Positions 1 through 9,131 of a stretch of 64,000 bases of DNA are shown here, piece by piece. This stretch comes from Arthrobacter sp. OVS8 (lineage in GTDB: Bacteria > Actinomycetota > Actinomycetes > Actinomycetales > Micrococcaceae): the NCBI GenBank assembly GCA_028370155.1, contig CP116670.1, forward strand, positions 3,782,001 through 3,846,000, read 5' to 3'. Positions within the stretch are counted from its first letter, which is position 1, and each line of letters begins with the position of its first letter. The notes beneath the pieces are model-generated. The model was not told where the DNA came from. It searched no databases and was given only the letters and a program-made list of their open reading frames with translations. Made by a program: the position numbers and the translations under genes.

Positions 1-1260
1 GAAGAAGCCGAGGATGCCCGAGGTGCGGCCCCTGAGCCCGGCGATGAGGATCCCGAGGCCCAGGACCACCGCGGCGCTGGCCCAGACGACGGCGTTACCG
101 GAGGTGCCGAGGTCTATCACGTTCGCGACGTCGAGCGCCTTGATGCTGCCGCCCACCAGCAGGGCGAGGCCGGTGGTGACCGCGACGGCGGGCGCGCCGG
201 GGCCAAAGCTCCGGGGTTTGGTCGGCGGGACGGGTCCGCCGCCGGGGACCGGACGGTAGCCGCCGCCGGGGAGGGACGGGACCCGACGGCGGGGGCGCGC
301 CCCAGGCCGGGCCCGGCACCGTTGACTCGCCGTAGCGGGGCAGCGCATCCGAGCCGCCGTAGCCGGCGTACGGAGCCGCCGGTGTTGACGGCGTCGCTGA
401 TTTTGACTGCGTTGCGGACATTGCCGAGGTTCCGGAAATGGCCGAGGGCGCCGGTGATTCGGTGTTAGGCGGGTAGGAGGGCCCCGCCGGACCGCCGGGT
501 TGCGGACTCGAGGACATGGGAGTGACTCCGTTCAGGGACTTGTTGCGCTGTGTCAGGTAGTAGATGAGGTAAATGACGCCCCCACCCAGAAGACCGTCCA
601 GATGAACGCGCCAAAGCCGTAGCGGTCCCAGCCCCAGACTCCGACGCCCAGGCTGGGGAAGCCGATGACGGTGGTGACCAGGGCGCCGGTCATGCCGGAG
701 GACCACCGGCCCGCCGCGGCCTCCTGGACATGGATGCGGCCGTCGGGTTCGGGCAGCAGCGCCCACGCGATGCCGTAAAGCAGGACGCCGACGCCCGCGA
801 AGACCGTCAGGACGATCAGGATGCCGCGGACAATCAGCGGGTCGACGCCGAAGCGGTGGGCGATGCCGCTGGCGACACCGCCCACCCAGCGGTCGCGGCC
901 CCGCTGTATGCCCTGGCTGCGGATCCAGTCGAAGAACGTCAGCGATTGGCTGCCGGGCGGCGGGGGCGTCGGGCCGTAGTACGGCGGCGGGGGCGGTGGC
1001 GGAAGCGCTCCGCCGCCGGCGGACCCTGTCGGTCCGGTGCCCGCCGACAAGTCCAACGGGAGGGTGGCCGAGGTACCCACCGGGGCGGTGGGCGAGGTGT
1101 CGGCAGCGGGCCGCGGGGACACGCCGGCACGGGCGGCGGTTTGGTTGGTGGGCCCTGCCGGCTGCTCTGTCTGGTGCGCGGCCGGCTGCCCGGTGGGGCT
1201 CCCGGCAGAGCTGCCGGAGGGGTCGCTGCCTTCAGCGGGGTGGTCAGTGTGCGGATTCAT
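1..1260 (-). CDS. PspC-domain membrane protein (3' end beyond window; two frameshifts)
   Basis: The ATG faces the divergent sensor kinase. The first ~100 residues are a Ser/Thr/Pro/Ala-rich tail ending in polyproline. A PspC domain follows, with GGVASGIAHRFGVDP and the helix GILIVLTVFAGVGVLLY. After that come further membrane segments, a second low-complexity linker and a hydrophobic C-terminal part that runs off the window edge. One base is missing in a G run near 587, and a net two bases near 272; with these restored the frame stays open. PspC proteins are membrane sensors or regulators of envelope stress. The divergent PspC-kinase suggests a shared signalling role, which is inference. The exact 3' end is unknown. 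Confidence 0.78.
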
Positions 1261-1384
1261 ACTTCGATCCTTCCGCCTAAGACCCGTCCGCTCTACTGGG
1301 GAACACCCTGAACTGTCCCTGAGTGGCCCCCGGTTAGGGCTGGAAACGGGTCCGGGAAACCCTGATCCGTGCTTGGATTGAGTC

Positions 1385-2753
1385 ATGACAACCGCCGTTC
1401 CCCGCCCGCCGCTGGTCCGCGGCGGCGACCGCGTGATCGCCGGGGTCTGCACCGGCCTCGCCCGCCACCTCGACTGGCCGGTGCGGATGGTCCGGCTCGG
1501 CATGGTGGCCGCGGCGCTCGCCGGCGGTGCCGGCGTCGTGTTCTACGCCTGGCTCTGGATCATGGTTCCCACCGCGGACGAAAGCGCCAAGCGCGATGCC
1601 CGGCAGCCGGCGTCGCCCATCGCCCCGGCGGTGAGCGCACCCTACGCGGCACCCCGACGGCGGCCACGTCCCCGGCAGCGGCCCCCAGGCGGCGGGTTCC
1701 GCTGCGGCGGAGGCCGTTCCTGCCGATTCGTGGCGGAACAGGGTCACCGGCGTGCGCTACGGCAAGGAGATCCTGCTGGGCGCGGGCTTGCTGCTGGCCG
1801 CCGGCATCCTGATCGCCCGCGTGCTCGGCGTTGACGTGCCCCTCGGGACGCTCATTCCGGTGGCAGCCATCCTGGGCGGCGCGGCCATCGCCTGGATGCA
1901 GCTGGATGAAACGCGCCGGGCCGGCCTCGTGGACAAGACCAAGGCGGACCAGGCCGGCGGCTGGGCCCGTCTCGCGGCCGGGCTGGCGCTCGTGGTGGCC
2001 GGTGTCCTGGTCATGGTTTCAGGCTCCGGGTCCTGGGAACAGACCTGGCTTGCCCTGCTGTCCTCGGTCGCGGTGCTGGGCGGCGTGGCCCTGGTCCTCC
2101 TGCCCTGGGGGCTGAAGTTCTGGCGCGATCTGGAGGCGGAGCGCGCCGGCCGGGTCCGCGCCACGGAACGGGCCGAGATCGCCGCCCACCTCCACGACTC
2201 GGTCCTGCAAACACTGGCCCTGATCCAGCGGCGCGCCGGCAACGAGACCGACGTCGTCCGTCTCGCCCGCGCCCAGGAACGCGAGCTGAGGGGCTGGCTG
2301 TACCGGGATCCGGGCAAGGACGCCGGACAGCTCTCCGAGGGGATCAACGCCGCGGCGGCGGAGGTGGAGGATTCCCTGGGCCACGCCGTCGAAGTGGTCA
2401 CGGTGGGCGACTGCGCCATGTCCGAACGCCACGAGGCCCTCGTCCAGGCCGCCCGCGAGGCCATGCTGAATGCGGCCCGGCACGGCGGCGGCGCCGTGTC
2501 GGTCTACCTGGAAGTCACGGACGACGCGGCGGAGGTCTTCGTCAAGGACCGCGGTCCCGGCTTCGATCCGGACGCCGTCCCGGCCGACCGGCTGGGCGTA
2601 CGCGAGTCGATTGTCGGCCGGATGAACCGCCACGGAGGCACCGCCACCATCACCAGCAGCCCGGACGGCACCGAGGTGCGGCTCAGGCTTCCCCTGTCAG
2701 CGGTTGCGTCAGCGGCCGCCGCCAGTAACAGCAACGGAGAGGCAAGACTGTGA
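1385..2753 (+). CDS. PspC-domain sensor histidine kinase (frameshift near 1652)
   Basis: Composite protein of about 456 residues. Residues 1-60 form a PspC domain (GGDRVIAGVCTGLARHLDWP). After a Pro/Ala-rich linker come four to five membrane helices (LLGAGLLLAAGILIARVLG and following). The cytoplasmic end has a NarL-family-type dimerisation box (AHLHDSVLQTLALIQRRA, with the phospho-accepting His) and an ATPase domain (N box REAMLNAARHGG, G1 box VKDRGPGFD). The frame moves by a net two bases in the C run near 1652. Its stop overlaps the start of the response regulator by 4 bp (GTGA), so the two are probably translationally coupled. The stimulus is unknown; envelope stress is the family-based guess. 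Confidence 0.85.
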
Positions 2754-3424
2754 CCAGTACCGAAGCGGGGAGCCCGGCGCCGGGGATCCGGGTGGTGATC
2801 GTGGATGACCACGCCATTTTCCGGTCCGGCCTGAAGGCCGACCTGGACCCGAACATCATCGTGGCCGGCGAGGCCGGAACCGTGGAGGAGGCCGTCGCCG
2901 TGATCGCGGCGGTGCGTCCCGACGTCGTGCTCCTCGATGTCCACCTGCCGGGCGGACTCGGCGGCGGCGGGCGCGAAGTGCTGGCCGGCTCTGCGCCTTT
3001 GCTGGGCAGCACGCGGTTCCTGGCCCTGAGCGTCTCGGACGCCGCCGAGGACGTGGTCTCCGTGATCCGGGCCGGGGCCCGCGGCTATGTCACAAAGACC
3101 ATTTCAGGAGCGGAAATTTCCGACGCCGTCCGCCGCGTGGCGGGCGGGGACGCCGTCTTCTCGCCGCGGCTGGCGGGCTTTGTGCTGGATGCCTTCGGAA
3201 CGGCGCCGGCGGACATCGCCGACGACGAACTGGACCGGCTGTCCGCCCGCGAACTCGAGGTGATGCGGCTGATCGCCCGCGGCTACAGCTACAAGGAAGT
3301 GGCCAAGGAGCTGTTCATCTCGATCAAGACGGTGGAAACCCACGTCTCGGCGGTGCTGCGCAAGCTCCAGCTCTCCAGCCGGCACGAACTCACCCGCTGG
3401 GCCGCCGAACGCCGGCTCCTCTAA
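2750..3424 (+). CDS. LuxR/NarL-family response regulator
   Basis: A 224-residue two-domain regulator. The receiver domain (residues ~13-130) has the acidic pair VIVDDHAIF, the phospho-acceptor Asp in VVLLDVHLPGG and the conserved Lys in YVTKTIS. The C-terminal LuxR helix-turn-helix (~160-220) contains LSARELEVMRLIARGYSYKE and SIKTVETHVSAVLRKL. The GTG start overlaps the stop of the PspC-kinase, which identifies that kinase as the cognate partner. It is followed by a strong inverted repeat shared with the converging aminotransferase gene. The reading frame is intact. Confidence 0.92.
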   Translation: MTSTEAGSPAPGIRVVIVDDHAIFRSGLKADLDPNIIVAGEAGTVEEAVAVIAAVRPDVVLLDVHLPGGLGGGGREVLAGSAPLLGSTRFLALSVSDAAEDVVSVIRAGARGYVTKTISGAEISDAVRRVAGGDAVFSPRLAGFVLDAFGTAPADIADDELDRLSARELEVMRLIARGYSYKEVAKELFISIKTVETHVSAVLRKLQLSSRHELTRWAAERRLL

Positions 3425-3432
3425 CCAACGAT

Positions 3433-3487
3433 GCGCTATCACTTAGGGTCCTTATCGCACGGGAATAAGGACCCTAAGTGATAGCGC
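3433..3487. terminator. 23-bp perfect inverted repeat, bidirectional terminator candidate
   Basis: Two perfectly complementary 23-bp arms (GCGCTATCACTTAGGGTCCT plus TAT, and their reverse complement) surround a 9-nt loop. It lies between two converging genes, so it could end transcription from both sides. No clear T-run follows, and the arms are longer and more exact than a normal intrinsic terminator needs, so it may be a mobile intergenic palindrome. Confidence 0.7.
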
Positions 3488-3502
3488 AACGGGGTTGGGG
3501 TG

Positions 3503-4719
3503 CTATTTCGCCTTGCCGAGGAAGTCCTGCAGACGGGCAACGCCGGTGGCCAGGTCCTCGTCGCCGAGGGCGTAGGACAGGCGCAGGTAACCGGAGGGGC
3601 CGAAGGCCTCGCCCGGAACCACCGCCACCTCGACCTCCTCCAGGATCAGGGTGGCCAGTTCGGCCGACGTCGACGGCCGGACCGGCCCGTTCGCGGAGGG
3701 GAACTCCTTGCCGAGCAGGGCGCGGACGTCGGCATAGACGTAGAAGGCGCCCTTCGGCGTCGGGCATTCCACGCCCTCGATGGCGTTCAGGCCGGCCACG
3801 ATGGCCTTGCGGCGGCGGTCGAACGCGAGTTTCATCTCGTCGACGGCGGTCAGCGGGCCGGACACTGCGGCGATGGCTGCCACCTGCGGGATGTTGGAGA
3901 CGTTGGAGGTGGCGTGCGACTGCAGGTTGGTGGCGGCCTTGATGACATCGGCCGGGCCGATCATCCAGCCCACGCGCCAGCCGGTCATGGCGTAGGTCTT
4001 CGCAACACCGTTGAGGATGACCACCTTGTCGCCCAGCTCCGGGACGGCCGTGGCGATCGAGGTGAAGGGCACGCCGTCGTACGTCAGGTGCTCGTAGATC
4101 TCATCCGTGACCACCCAGAGGCCCTTGGCAGCGGCCCACTGGCCGATCTCCCTGACCTGTTCCGGGGAGTACACGGCGCCCGTGGGGTTGGACGGGGAGA
4201 CGAAGAGCAGGATTTTGGTGCGGTCCGTGAGGGCTGCCTCGAGCTGCTCCACCGTGACCAGGTACTCCTGCTCCGGTCCGGCGAAGACCTCCACCGGGAC
4301 GCCGCCCGCGAGCCGGATGGCTTCCGGGTAGGTGGTCCAGAACGGCGTCGGGACGATGACCTCGTCGCCCGGATCCAGCAGCGTGGCGAAGGTGTTGTAC
4401 ACGGCCTGCTTGCCGCCGTTGGTGACCAGCACCTGGGACGCTTCGGCCCTGTAGCCGGAATCCCGGAAGGTCTTGTCCGCGATGGCCTGCTTCAGCTCCG
4501 GCAGCCCGCCGGCCGGAGAGTAGCGGTGGTACTTGGGCTGGCTGGCGGCTTCGATGGCTGCCTGCACGATGTACCCGGGGTCGGGAAGTCAGGCTCCCCG
4601 GCGCCGAAGCCGATGACGGGGCGGCCGGCCGCCTTCAGTGCCTTCGCCTTGGCATCAACAGCCAACGTGGCGGATTCGGCTATGGCGGAAATACGCTGTG
4701 AAATGCGGGCGGCAGGCAT
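3503..4719 (-). CDS. aspC: PLP-dependent aminotransferase, aspartate aminotransferase type (frameshift)
   Basis: Composite length about 405 residues, normal for class I/II fold-type I aminotransferases. Visible marks are [11 protein letters not shown] near the N-terminus, the substrate loop [27 protein letters not shown] (cofactor-contacting Asn), [14 protein letters not shown] (Asp binding the pyridine nitrogen) and the Schiff-base Lys in [18 protein letters not shown]. The start MPAARISQR is at 4719; one base is missing near 4573 in a G run, giving TPGYIVQ after repair. It probably exchanges amino groups between aspartate (or another amino acid) and 2-oxoglutarate; exact substrate preference cannot be read. 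It is divergent from tRNA-Trp and convergent with the LuxR regulator. Confidence 0.87.
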
Positions 4720-4890
4720 CGCGGGTCCATTCTTCGCTAGCAGCCTCGGGGGCTGTTTGTGGGATTCGACGAAATCTACTCTATGCTGATCTGCGGACGG
4801 TCCGGGGTGCCGCCGGGAATTGTGACTGCGCACGCAGTGGCGACTTCGCGGCTTATTTTCCCGGTGACACGGAGCGTCCGGCGAGGCCGG

Positions 4891-4920
4891 TTCGACGTAG
4901 GCGCAGTTGTTGCGTAGACT
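4891..4920 (+). promoter_or_regulatory. Candidate promoter for tRNA-Trp-secE-nusG
   Basis: TTCGAC, an 18-bp spacer and TAGACT fit the actinobacterial stable-RNA promoter pattern. It lies about 85 bp ahead of the tRNA. The same TAGACT-like -10 recurs before rpsL, tuf and secY. Confidence 0.55.
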
Positions 4921-5005
4921 GGTTCTCCGGTGTTGAAAACACGATGATGGTCTGCGCCTCAGGGAAGTCTGGGGAAACGGGGCCGGAACCGGTTTTTCGA
5001 TCCAT

Positions 5006-5078
5006 AGGGTAGTGGCGCAATTGGTAGCGCAGCGGTCTCCAAAACCGCAGGTTGCAGGTTCGAGTCCTGTCTGCCCTG
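5006..5078 (+). tRNA. trpT: tRNA-Trp (CCA)
   Basis: A 73-nt cloverleaf can be drawn. The acceptor stem is AGGGTAG paired with CTGCCCT, the anticodon stem GCGGT/ACCGC encloses loop CTCCAAA with anticodon CCA, and the T arm contains GGTTCGAGTCC. The CCA tail is not encoded. Placement directly before secE-nusG is the usual actinobacterial arrangement. Confidence 0.96.
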
Positions 5079-5171
5079 CGCAAGCTGTTCCGGTTTTTCC
5101 GGAGCAAGCGCAGCAACCATGGTTCAGTTCAGAGCCGGGTATCCGACATTGCGAGGATGAGTGAGGACCAG

Positions 5172-5441
5172 GTGACCGAAACGGCTGCAAGCAGCTCCAG
5201 TGGCCGCCCCGCCAAGAACGCCCCCAAGGCGGGCTTCTTCGCTCGAATCGCGCTCTTCATCCGCCAGGTCATCGGCGAACTGAAGAAGGTCGTCGCACCG
5301 ACCCGCAAGGAACTGATCAACTACACCCTCGTGGTGCTGGTGTTCGTGGTCATCATGATGCTCATCGTCACCCTGCTGGATCTGGCCTTCGGGACCGCCG
5401 TGGGCTGGGTCTTCGGCGGCACGGGCCCCACGGACAGCTAA
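5172..5441 (+). CDS. secE: Preprotein translocase subunit SecE
   Basis: About 89 residues from the GTG, which has a GAGG Shine-Dalgarno five bases upstream; an ATG at 5157 has no room for a ribosome site. A short hydrophilic N-terminus leads to the SecE core [20 protein letters not shown] followed by TRKEL, and then one membrane helix ([20 protein letters not shown]). SecE clamps the two halves of SecY in the export channel. The gene lies between tRNA-Trp and nusG, as expected. Confidence 0.93.
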   Translation: MTETAASSSSGRPAKNAPKAGFFARIALFIRQVIGELKKVVAPTRKELINYTLVVLVFVVIMMLIVTLLDLAFGTAVGWVFGGTGPTDS

Positions 5442-5555
5442 GGCGACCGGTCCGCAGACTGCGTGGATTACCACCGGGATTCCGGGGATCCGCGGGGTGT
5501 GCGGAATTGAGTCATTTAAATAGGCATGTTAGGCAATGAGGAAGCAGGAGACCAA

Positions 5556-6380
5556 GTGTCAGAGCAGGAGCTCGAGGTAACTGAGACTGAGCTGGATAAG
5601 AGCCAGGACGCCGCGGTGGAAGCCGGGGAAGAGTCCGAGGCTGCGTCTGCTGCGCCCGAATCCGACGTCGCTGACGAGGCTGCTGATACGGCCGAAGCCG
5701 CTGAGGCGGGCGACGACGCCGGCGAAGAAGCTGAGGGTGAGTCCGGCGACGCGCTGGCCGCTGCTGCTGCCGCCGCAGAGGTTGATCCGGCCGATGAATT
5801 CAAGGCCAAGCTGCGCCGCCAGGAAGGTGACTGGTACGTCATCCACTCCTACGCAGGTTATGAAAACCGTGTGAAGGCCAACCTTGAAACCCGCATCCAG
5901 ACCCTGGACATGGAAGATTACATCTTCGAAATCCAGGTTCCGATGGAGGAAGTCGTTGAGATCAAGAACGCTCAGCGCAAGGTCATCAACCGCGTCCGCA
6001 TCCCCGGCTACGTCCTGGTCCGCATGGACCTGACGGATGCCTCCTGGGGCGCCGTCCGTCACACCCCCGGCGTCACCGGCTTCGTGGGCAACGCCCACAA
6101 CCCGGTCCCGCTGCGCCTTGACGAGGTCTTCTCCATGCTCGCCCCGGTCTTCGAAGAAGAGCAGGCCGAGAAGGGCAAGCCGGTCAAGCACGCCGCCGCA
6201 CAGGTCGACGTCGACTTCGAGGTTGGCGAGTCGGTCATCGTCAAGGAAGGTCCCTTCGAGACCCTTCCGGCCACGATCTCCGAAATCAAGGTGGATTCCC
6301 AGACCCTTGTGGTGCTGGTTTCCATCTTCGAGCGCGAGACCCCGGTTACGCTGGCCTTCAACCAGGTCAGCAAGATCTAG
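5556..6380 (+). CDS. nusG: Transcription termination/antitermination factor NusG
   Basis: About 274 residues from the GTG preceded by AGGAG; an upstream ATG at 5526 lacks such a site. The first ~80 residues are an acidic Glu/Ala-rich extension, common in actinobacterial NusG. The NGN domain begins at [20 protein letters not shown], continues through [13 protein letters not shown] and TPGVTGFVG, and a KOW domain follows ([18 protein letters not shown]). NusG binds RNA polymerase and Rho or S10, linking transcription with termination and translation. The frame is intact. Confidence 0.96.
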   Translation: MSEQELEVTETELDKSQDAAVEAGEESEAASAAPESDVADEAADTAEAAEAGDDAGEEAEGESGDALAAAAAAAEVDPADEFKAKLRRQEGDWYVIHSYAGYENRVKANLETRIQTLDMEDYIFEIQVPMEEVVEIKNAQRKVINRVRIPGYVLVRMDLTDASWGAVRHTPGVTGFVGNAHNPVPLRLDEVFSMLAPVFEEEQAEKGKPVKHAAAQVDVDFEVGESVIVKEGPFETLPATISEIKVDSQTLVVLVSIFERETPVTLAFNQVSKI

Positions 6381-6402
6381 TTATCCCCACAGAATTCGCC
6401 CC

Positions 6403-6439
6403 GGACTGCCCGCTTTAGCAGTCAGGGGCGGCCGCCCCT
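6403..6439 (+). promoter_or_regulatory. Structured region in the nusG-rplK spacer
   Basis: An ACTGC...GCAGT stem lies beside the perfect 16-bp palindrome AGGGGCGGCCGCCCCT (6424-6439). L1-binding leaders are known ahead of rplK-rplA in other bacteria. Whether this is such a site or just a terminator/processing hairpin after nusG cannot be told. Confidence 0.35.
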
Positions 6440-6508
6440 CGCCATGGCGGCCACCAACCTGAGGCACGCTCCTGTGTCCCAGGACGTAATTGAGAGAAGG
6501 ACCCTACA

Positions 6509-6940
6509 TTGGCTCCCAAGAAGAAGGTCACCGGCCTCATCAAGCTGCAGATCCAGGCAGGTGCCGCTAACCCGGCCCCGCCGATCGGTCCTGCGCTTGG
6601 CCAGCACGGTGTCAACATCATGGAATTCTGCAAGGCGTACAACGCTGCGACGGAAGCCCAGCGCGGCAACGTTATTCCGGTTGAAATCACGGTCTACGAG
6701 GACCGTTCATTCACGTTCATCACCAAGACGCCGCCGGCTGCGGAGCTCATCAAGAAGGCTGCAGGCGTCGCCAAGGGTTCGGCTACCCCGCACACCGTCA
6801 AGGTTGCCAAGCTGACCCAGGCCCAGGTCAACGAGATCGCCACCACCAAGATGGAAGACCTCAACGCCACCAGCCTGGAAGGCGCCGCGAAGATCATCGC
6901 CGGCACCGCCCGTTCCATGGGTATCACCGTCGAGGGTTAA
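6509..6940 (+). CDS. rplK: 50S ribosomal protein L11
   Basis: 143 residues with a TTG start behind GAGAAGG. The N-terminal domain contains the proline pair of the L11 hinge ([20 protein letters not shown]), and the RNA-binding C-terminal domain ends with [14 protein letters not shown]11 binds the GTPase-associated region of 23S rRNA and contacts elongation factors. It is followed after 185 bp by rplA. The unusual TTG start fits the homologous N-terminus MAPKKKVTG. Confidence 0.97.
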
Positions 6941-7040
6941 TTCCTCTCCGCTGATGCGCCGGGTCCGGGAAACCGTGCACGACGCCGATCAGCACCGCCG
7001 GGCAACCGGCACCACCTAAACATTGAAGAGCGGGAACTTT

Positions 7041-7057
7041 GAACGGATAATCCGTTC
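7041..7057. repeat. 17-nt perfect palindrome between rplK and rplA
   Basis: GAACGGAT-A-ATCCGTTC sits in the 185-bp spacer, 69 bp before rplA. It could be an mRNA hairpin setting L11:L1 ratios or a protein-binding site. No promoter was recognised beside it. Confidence 0.4.
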
Positions 7058-7125
7058 GGAAGCCCGACTGTGGCAGGGCCCAGCGCGGTCCGCAGACCAC
7101 AACTGCACAAGGAGAAATAAGCAGC

Positions 7126-7833
7126 ATGGCAAAGCGCAGCAAAGCATATGAGGCAGCCGCAGCCAAGATCGACGCGGAGAAGTTCTACGCGCCGTTCGAG
7201 GCAGTGACGCTGGCCAAGGACACCAACCCGTCCAAGTTCGACGCCACCGTTGAGGTTGCATTCCGCCTGGGTGTAGACCCGCGTAAGGCTGACCAGATGG
7301 TCCGCGGCACCGTCAACCTGCCGCACGGCACCGGTAAGGTCGCCCGCGTCCTCGTTTTCGCAACGGGCGACAAGGCTGAAGCAGCAATCGCTGCCGGCGC
7401 CGACTTCGTTGGTTCCGATGACCTGATCGAAAAGATCGCAGCCGGCTGGACCGACTTCGACGCCGCCGTCGCCACCCCTGACCTCATGGGCAAGGTTGGC
7501 CGCCTCGGTAAGGTCCTGGGCCCGCGTAACCTGATGCCGAACCCGAAGACCGGCACCGTGACCGCTGACGTCGCCAAGGCCGTCAACGACATCAAGGGCG
7601 GCAAGATCGATTTCCGCGTCGACAAGCACTCGAACCTGCACTTCATCATCGGCAAGGTTTCCTTCGACGCCATCAAGCTGGCCGAGAACTACGCCGCCGC
7701 ACTGGAAGAGGTTCTCCGCCTCAAGCCGTCCGCTTCCAAGGGCCGCTACATCCAGAAGGCCACCGTCGCCACGACGTTCGGCCCGGGCATCTCGGTTGAC
7801 CCCAACGTCACCAAGGTCCTGACCGAGGTCTAA
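7126..7833 (+). CDS. rplA: 50S ribosomal protein L1
   Basis: 235 residues, the normal size, with an AAGGAG site before the ATG. Typical L1 segments are [20 protein letters not shown], the RNA-binding stretch [15 protein letters not shown] and the C-terminal [13 protein letters not shown]1 binds the mobile stalk of 23S rRNA and in many bacteria represses its own mRNA. An intrinsic terminator follows 30 bp after the stop. Confidence 0.97.
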   Translation: MAKRSKAYEAAAAKIDAEKFYAPFEAVTLAKDTNPSKFDATVEVAFRLGVDPRKADQMVRGTVNLPHGTGKVARVLVFATGDKAEAAIAAGADFVGSDDLIEKIAAGWTDFDAAVATPDLMGKVGRLGKVLGPRNLMPNPKTGTVTADVAKAVNDIKGGKIDFRVDKHSNLHFIIGKVSFDAIKLAENYAAALEEVLRLKPSASKGRYIQKATVATTFGPGISVDPNVTKVLTEV

Positions 7834-7863
7834 GCCTCACCCGGCTTGCCGTAACAAGCAGCG

Positions 7864-7897
7864 AAAAGACCGTCCCGCTTCCGCGGGGCGGTCTTTT
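7864..7897 (+). terminator. Intrinsic terminator after rplA
   Basis: AAAAGACCG(T)CCCGC, loop TTCC, GCGGG(G)CGGTCTTTT forms a stem of about 15 pairs ending in T's. It closes the rplKA unit ahead of the acetyltransferase genes. Confidence 0.85.
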
Positions 7898-7928
7898 CTG
7901 CATTCGGGGCGGCGGTTAGGCTGTCCCG

Positions 7929-9023
7929 GTGAACGCAGCGACGTACCTCATCGAACCCCTGATCCTGCCGGAATCCATCGATGGACCCGACGCCGGTGAC
8001 TTCCTGGACTTCAGCCGGCTCAGTGACGCCCTGGTGCTGGAGAGCTGGGGCAACCTCGACCGGGCCGCACCGTCCGGCGCACGGCTCCGGTACTGGAAGG
8101 ACGACGCCTACACCCGCTTGCGGCTCTTCTTCGTCCGTGTGGACGGCCGGATGGTCGCACGGTCCTGGATCCGCTGCGAGCTGCAGGAAAACCTCGGCAG
8201 CGCGTTCCTCCACGTGGACGTCCTGAACGGCCACACCGGCCGTGGGATCGGCCGGGCGCTGCTGGAACACGCCGAAGCGCTGGCCGCCGCCGACAATCGC
8301 AACGTCCTGATGACGTTCACCGAACACCCGGCGGACTTCGACGCCGACGGCCCGGAGGTGATCACGCCGCTGACCGGCACCGGCGCCCTCCCGGCGGCGG
8401 CCCGCGGCGTCCGCTTCGCCACGGCCGCGGGCTACCGGCTGGAGCAGGTGGAACGGTTCAGCAGCCTCGCCCTGCCGCCGGCCCCGGCCCTGCTGGACAC
8501 CCTGGAGCGGGAAGCGCTGGCCAGGGCGGAGGACTACGAGCTGGTCACCTGGACGGACCGGTGCCCGGATGAGTACGTCGAGCAGCTGGCCGTGCTGATG
8601 TCCCGGATGAGCACGGACGCGCCGACGGGCGGGCTCAGCTATGAGGAAGAGACCTGGGATGTTGCCCGCGTCCGGAACGTTGAGGACACCTGGCTGCAGG
8701 CCGGAAACATTTCCCTCGTCACCGCCGCGAGGCACCGCGAAAACGGCGAACTGGCCGCGTACTCCGTGCTGGAACTGGCGCCCAGCAAACCATGGCTGGC
8801 CGACCAGGACGACACCCTCGTCGCGGCAAGCCACCGCGGACACCGACTGGGCATGCTCGTCAAGATCCGCAACCTCCGCCGCCTGCTGGCGGAGTACCCG
8901 GCGGTGGAACGCGTGATCACCTTCAACGCGGCGGAAAACGACCACATGCTCGCCATCAATATCGCCCTTGGTTTCCGGCCCGCCGGCTGGGACGGCGAAT
9001 GGCAGAAGGTGGTCACGGCGTAA
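7929..9023 (+). CDS. Double-domain GNAT N-acetyltransferase
   Basis: 364 residues holding two GNAT-like halves. The N-terminal half has the acetyl-CoA loop TGRGIGRALLEHAEAL (about residue 110). The C-terminal half has ASHRGHRLGMLVKIRNL and the ending NAAENDHMLAINIALGF. Such tandem GNAT proteins include antibiotic, polyamine and mycothiol-pathway acetyltransferases; the substrate cannot be read here. The GTG is preceded by TAGGCT with only six bases between, suggesting a leaderless transcript. A related gene follows. Both lie between rplKA and rplJL, where they have no obvious ribosomal function. Confidence 0.8.
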   Translation: MNAATYLIEPLILPESIDGPDAGDFLDFSRLSDALVLESWGNLDRAAPSGARLRYWKDDAYTRLRLFFVRVDGRMVARSWIRCELQENLGSAFLHVDVLNGHTGRGIGRALLEHAEALAAADNRNVLMTFTEHPADFDADGPEVITPLTGTGALPAAARGVRFATAAGYRLEQVERFSSLALPPAPALLDTLEREALARAEDYELVTWTDRCPDEYVEQLAVLMSRMSTDAPTGGLSYEEETWDVARVRNVEDTWLQAGNISLVTAARHRENGELAAYSVLELAPSKPWLADQDDTLVAASHRGHRLGMLVKIRNLRRLLAEYPAVERVITFNAAENDHMLAINIALGFRPAGWDGEWQKVVTA

Positions 9024-9131
9024 CCCATGGAACGGTGACCGAAACCGGCATATGCTGACGGGTGAAAGCCCGGCTGCTGCCGGGTTCCGGCACACGTGGT
9101 GGACGGCAGAATGGCTGGGATGATGCCCTCT

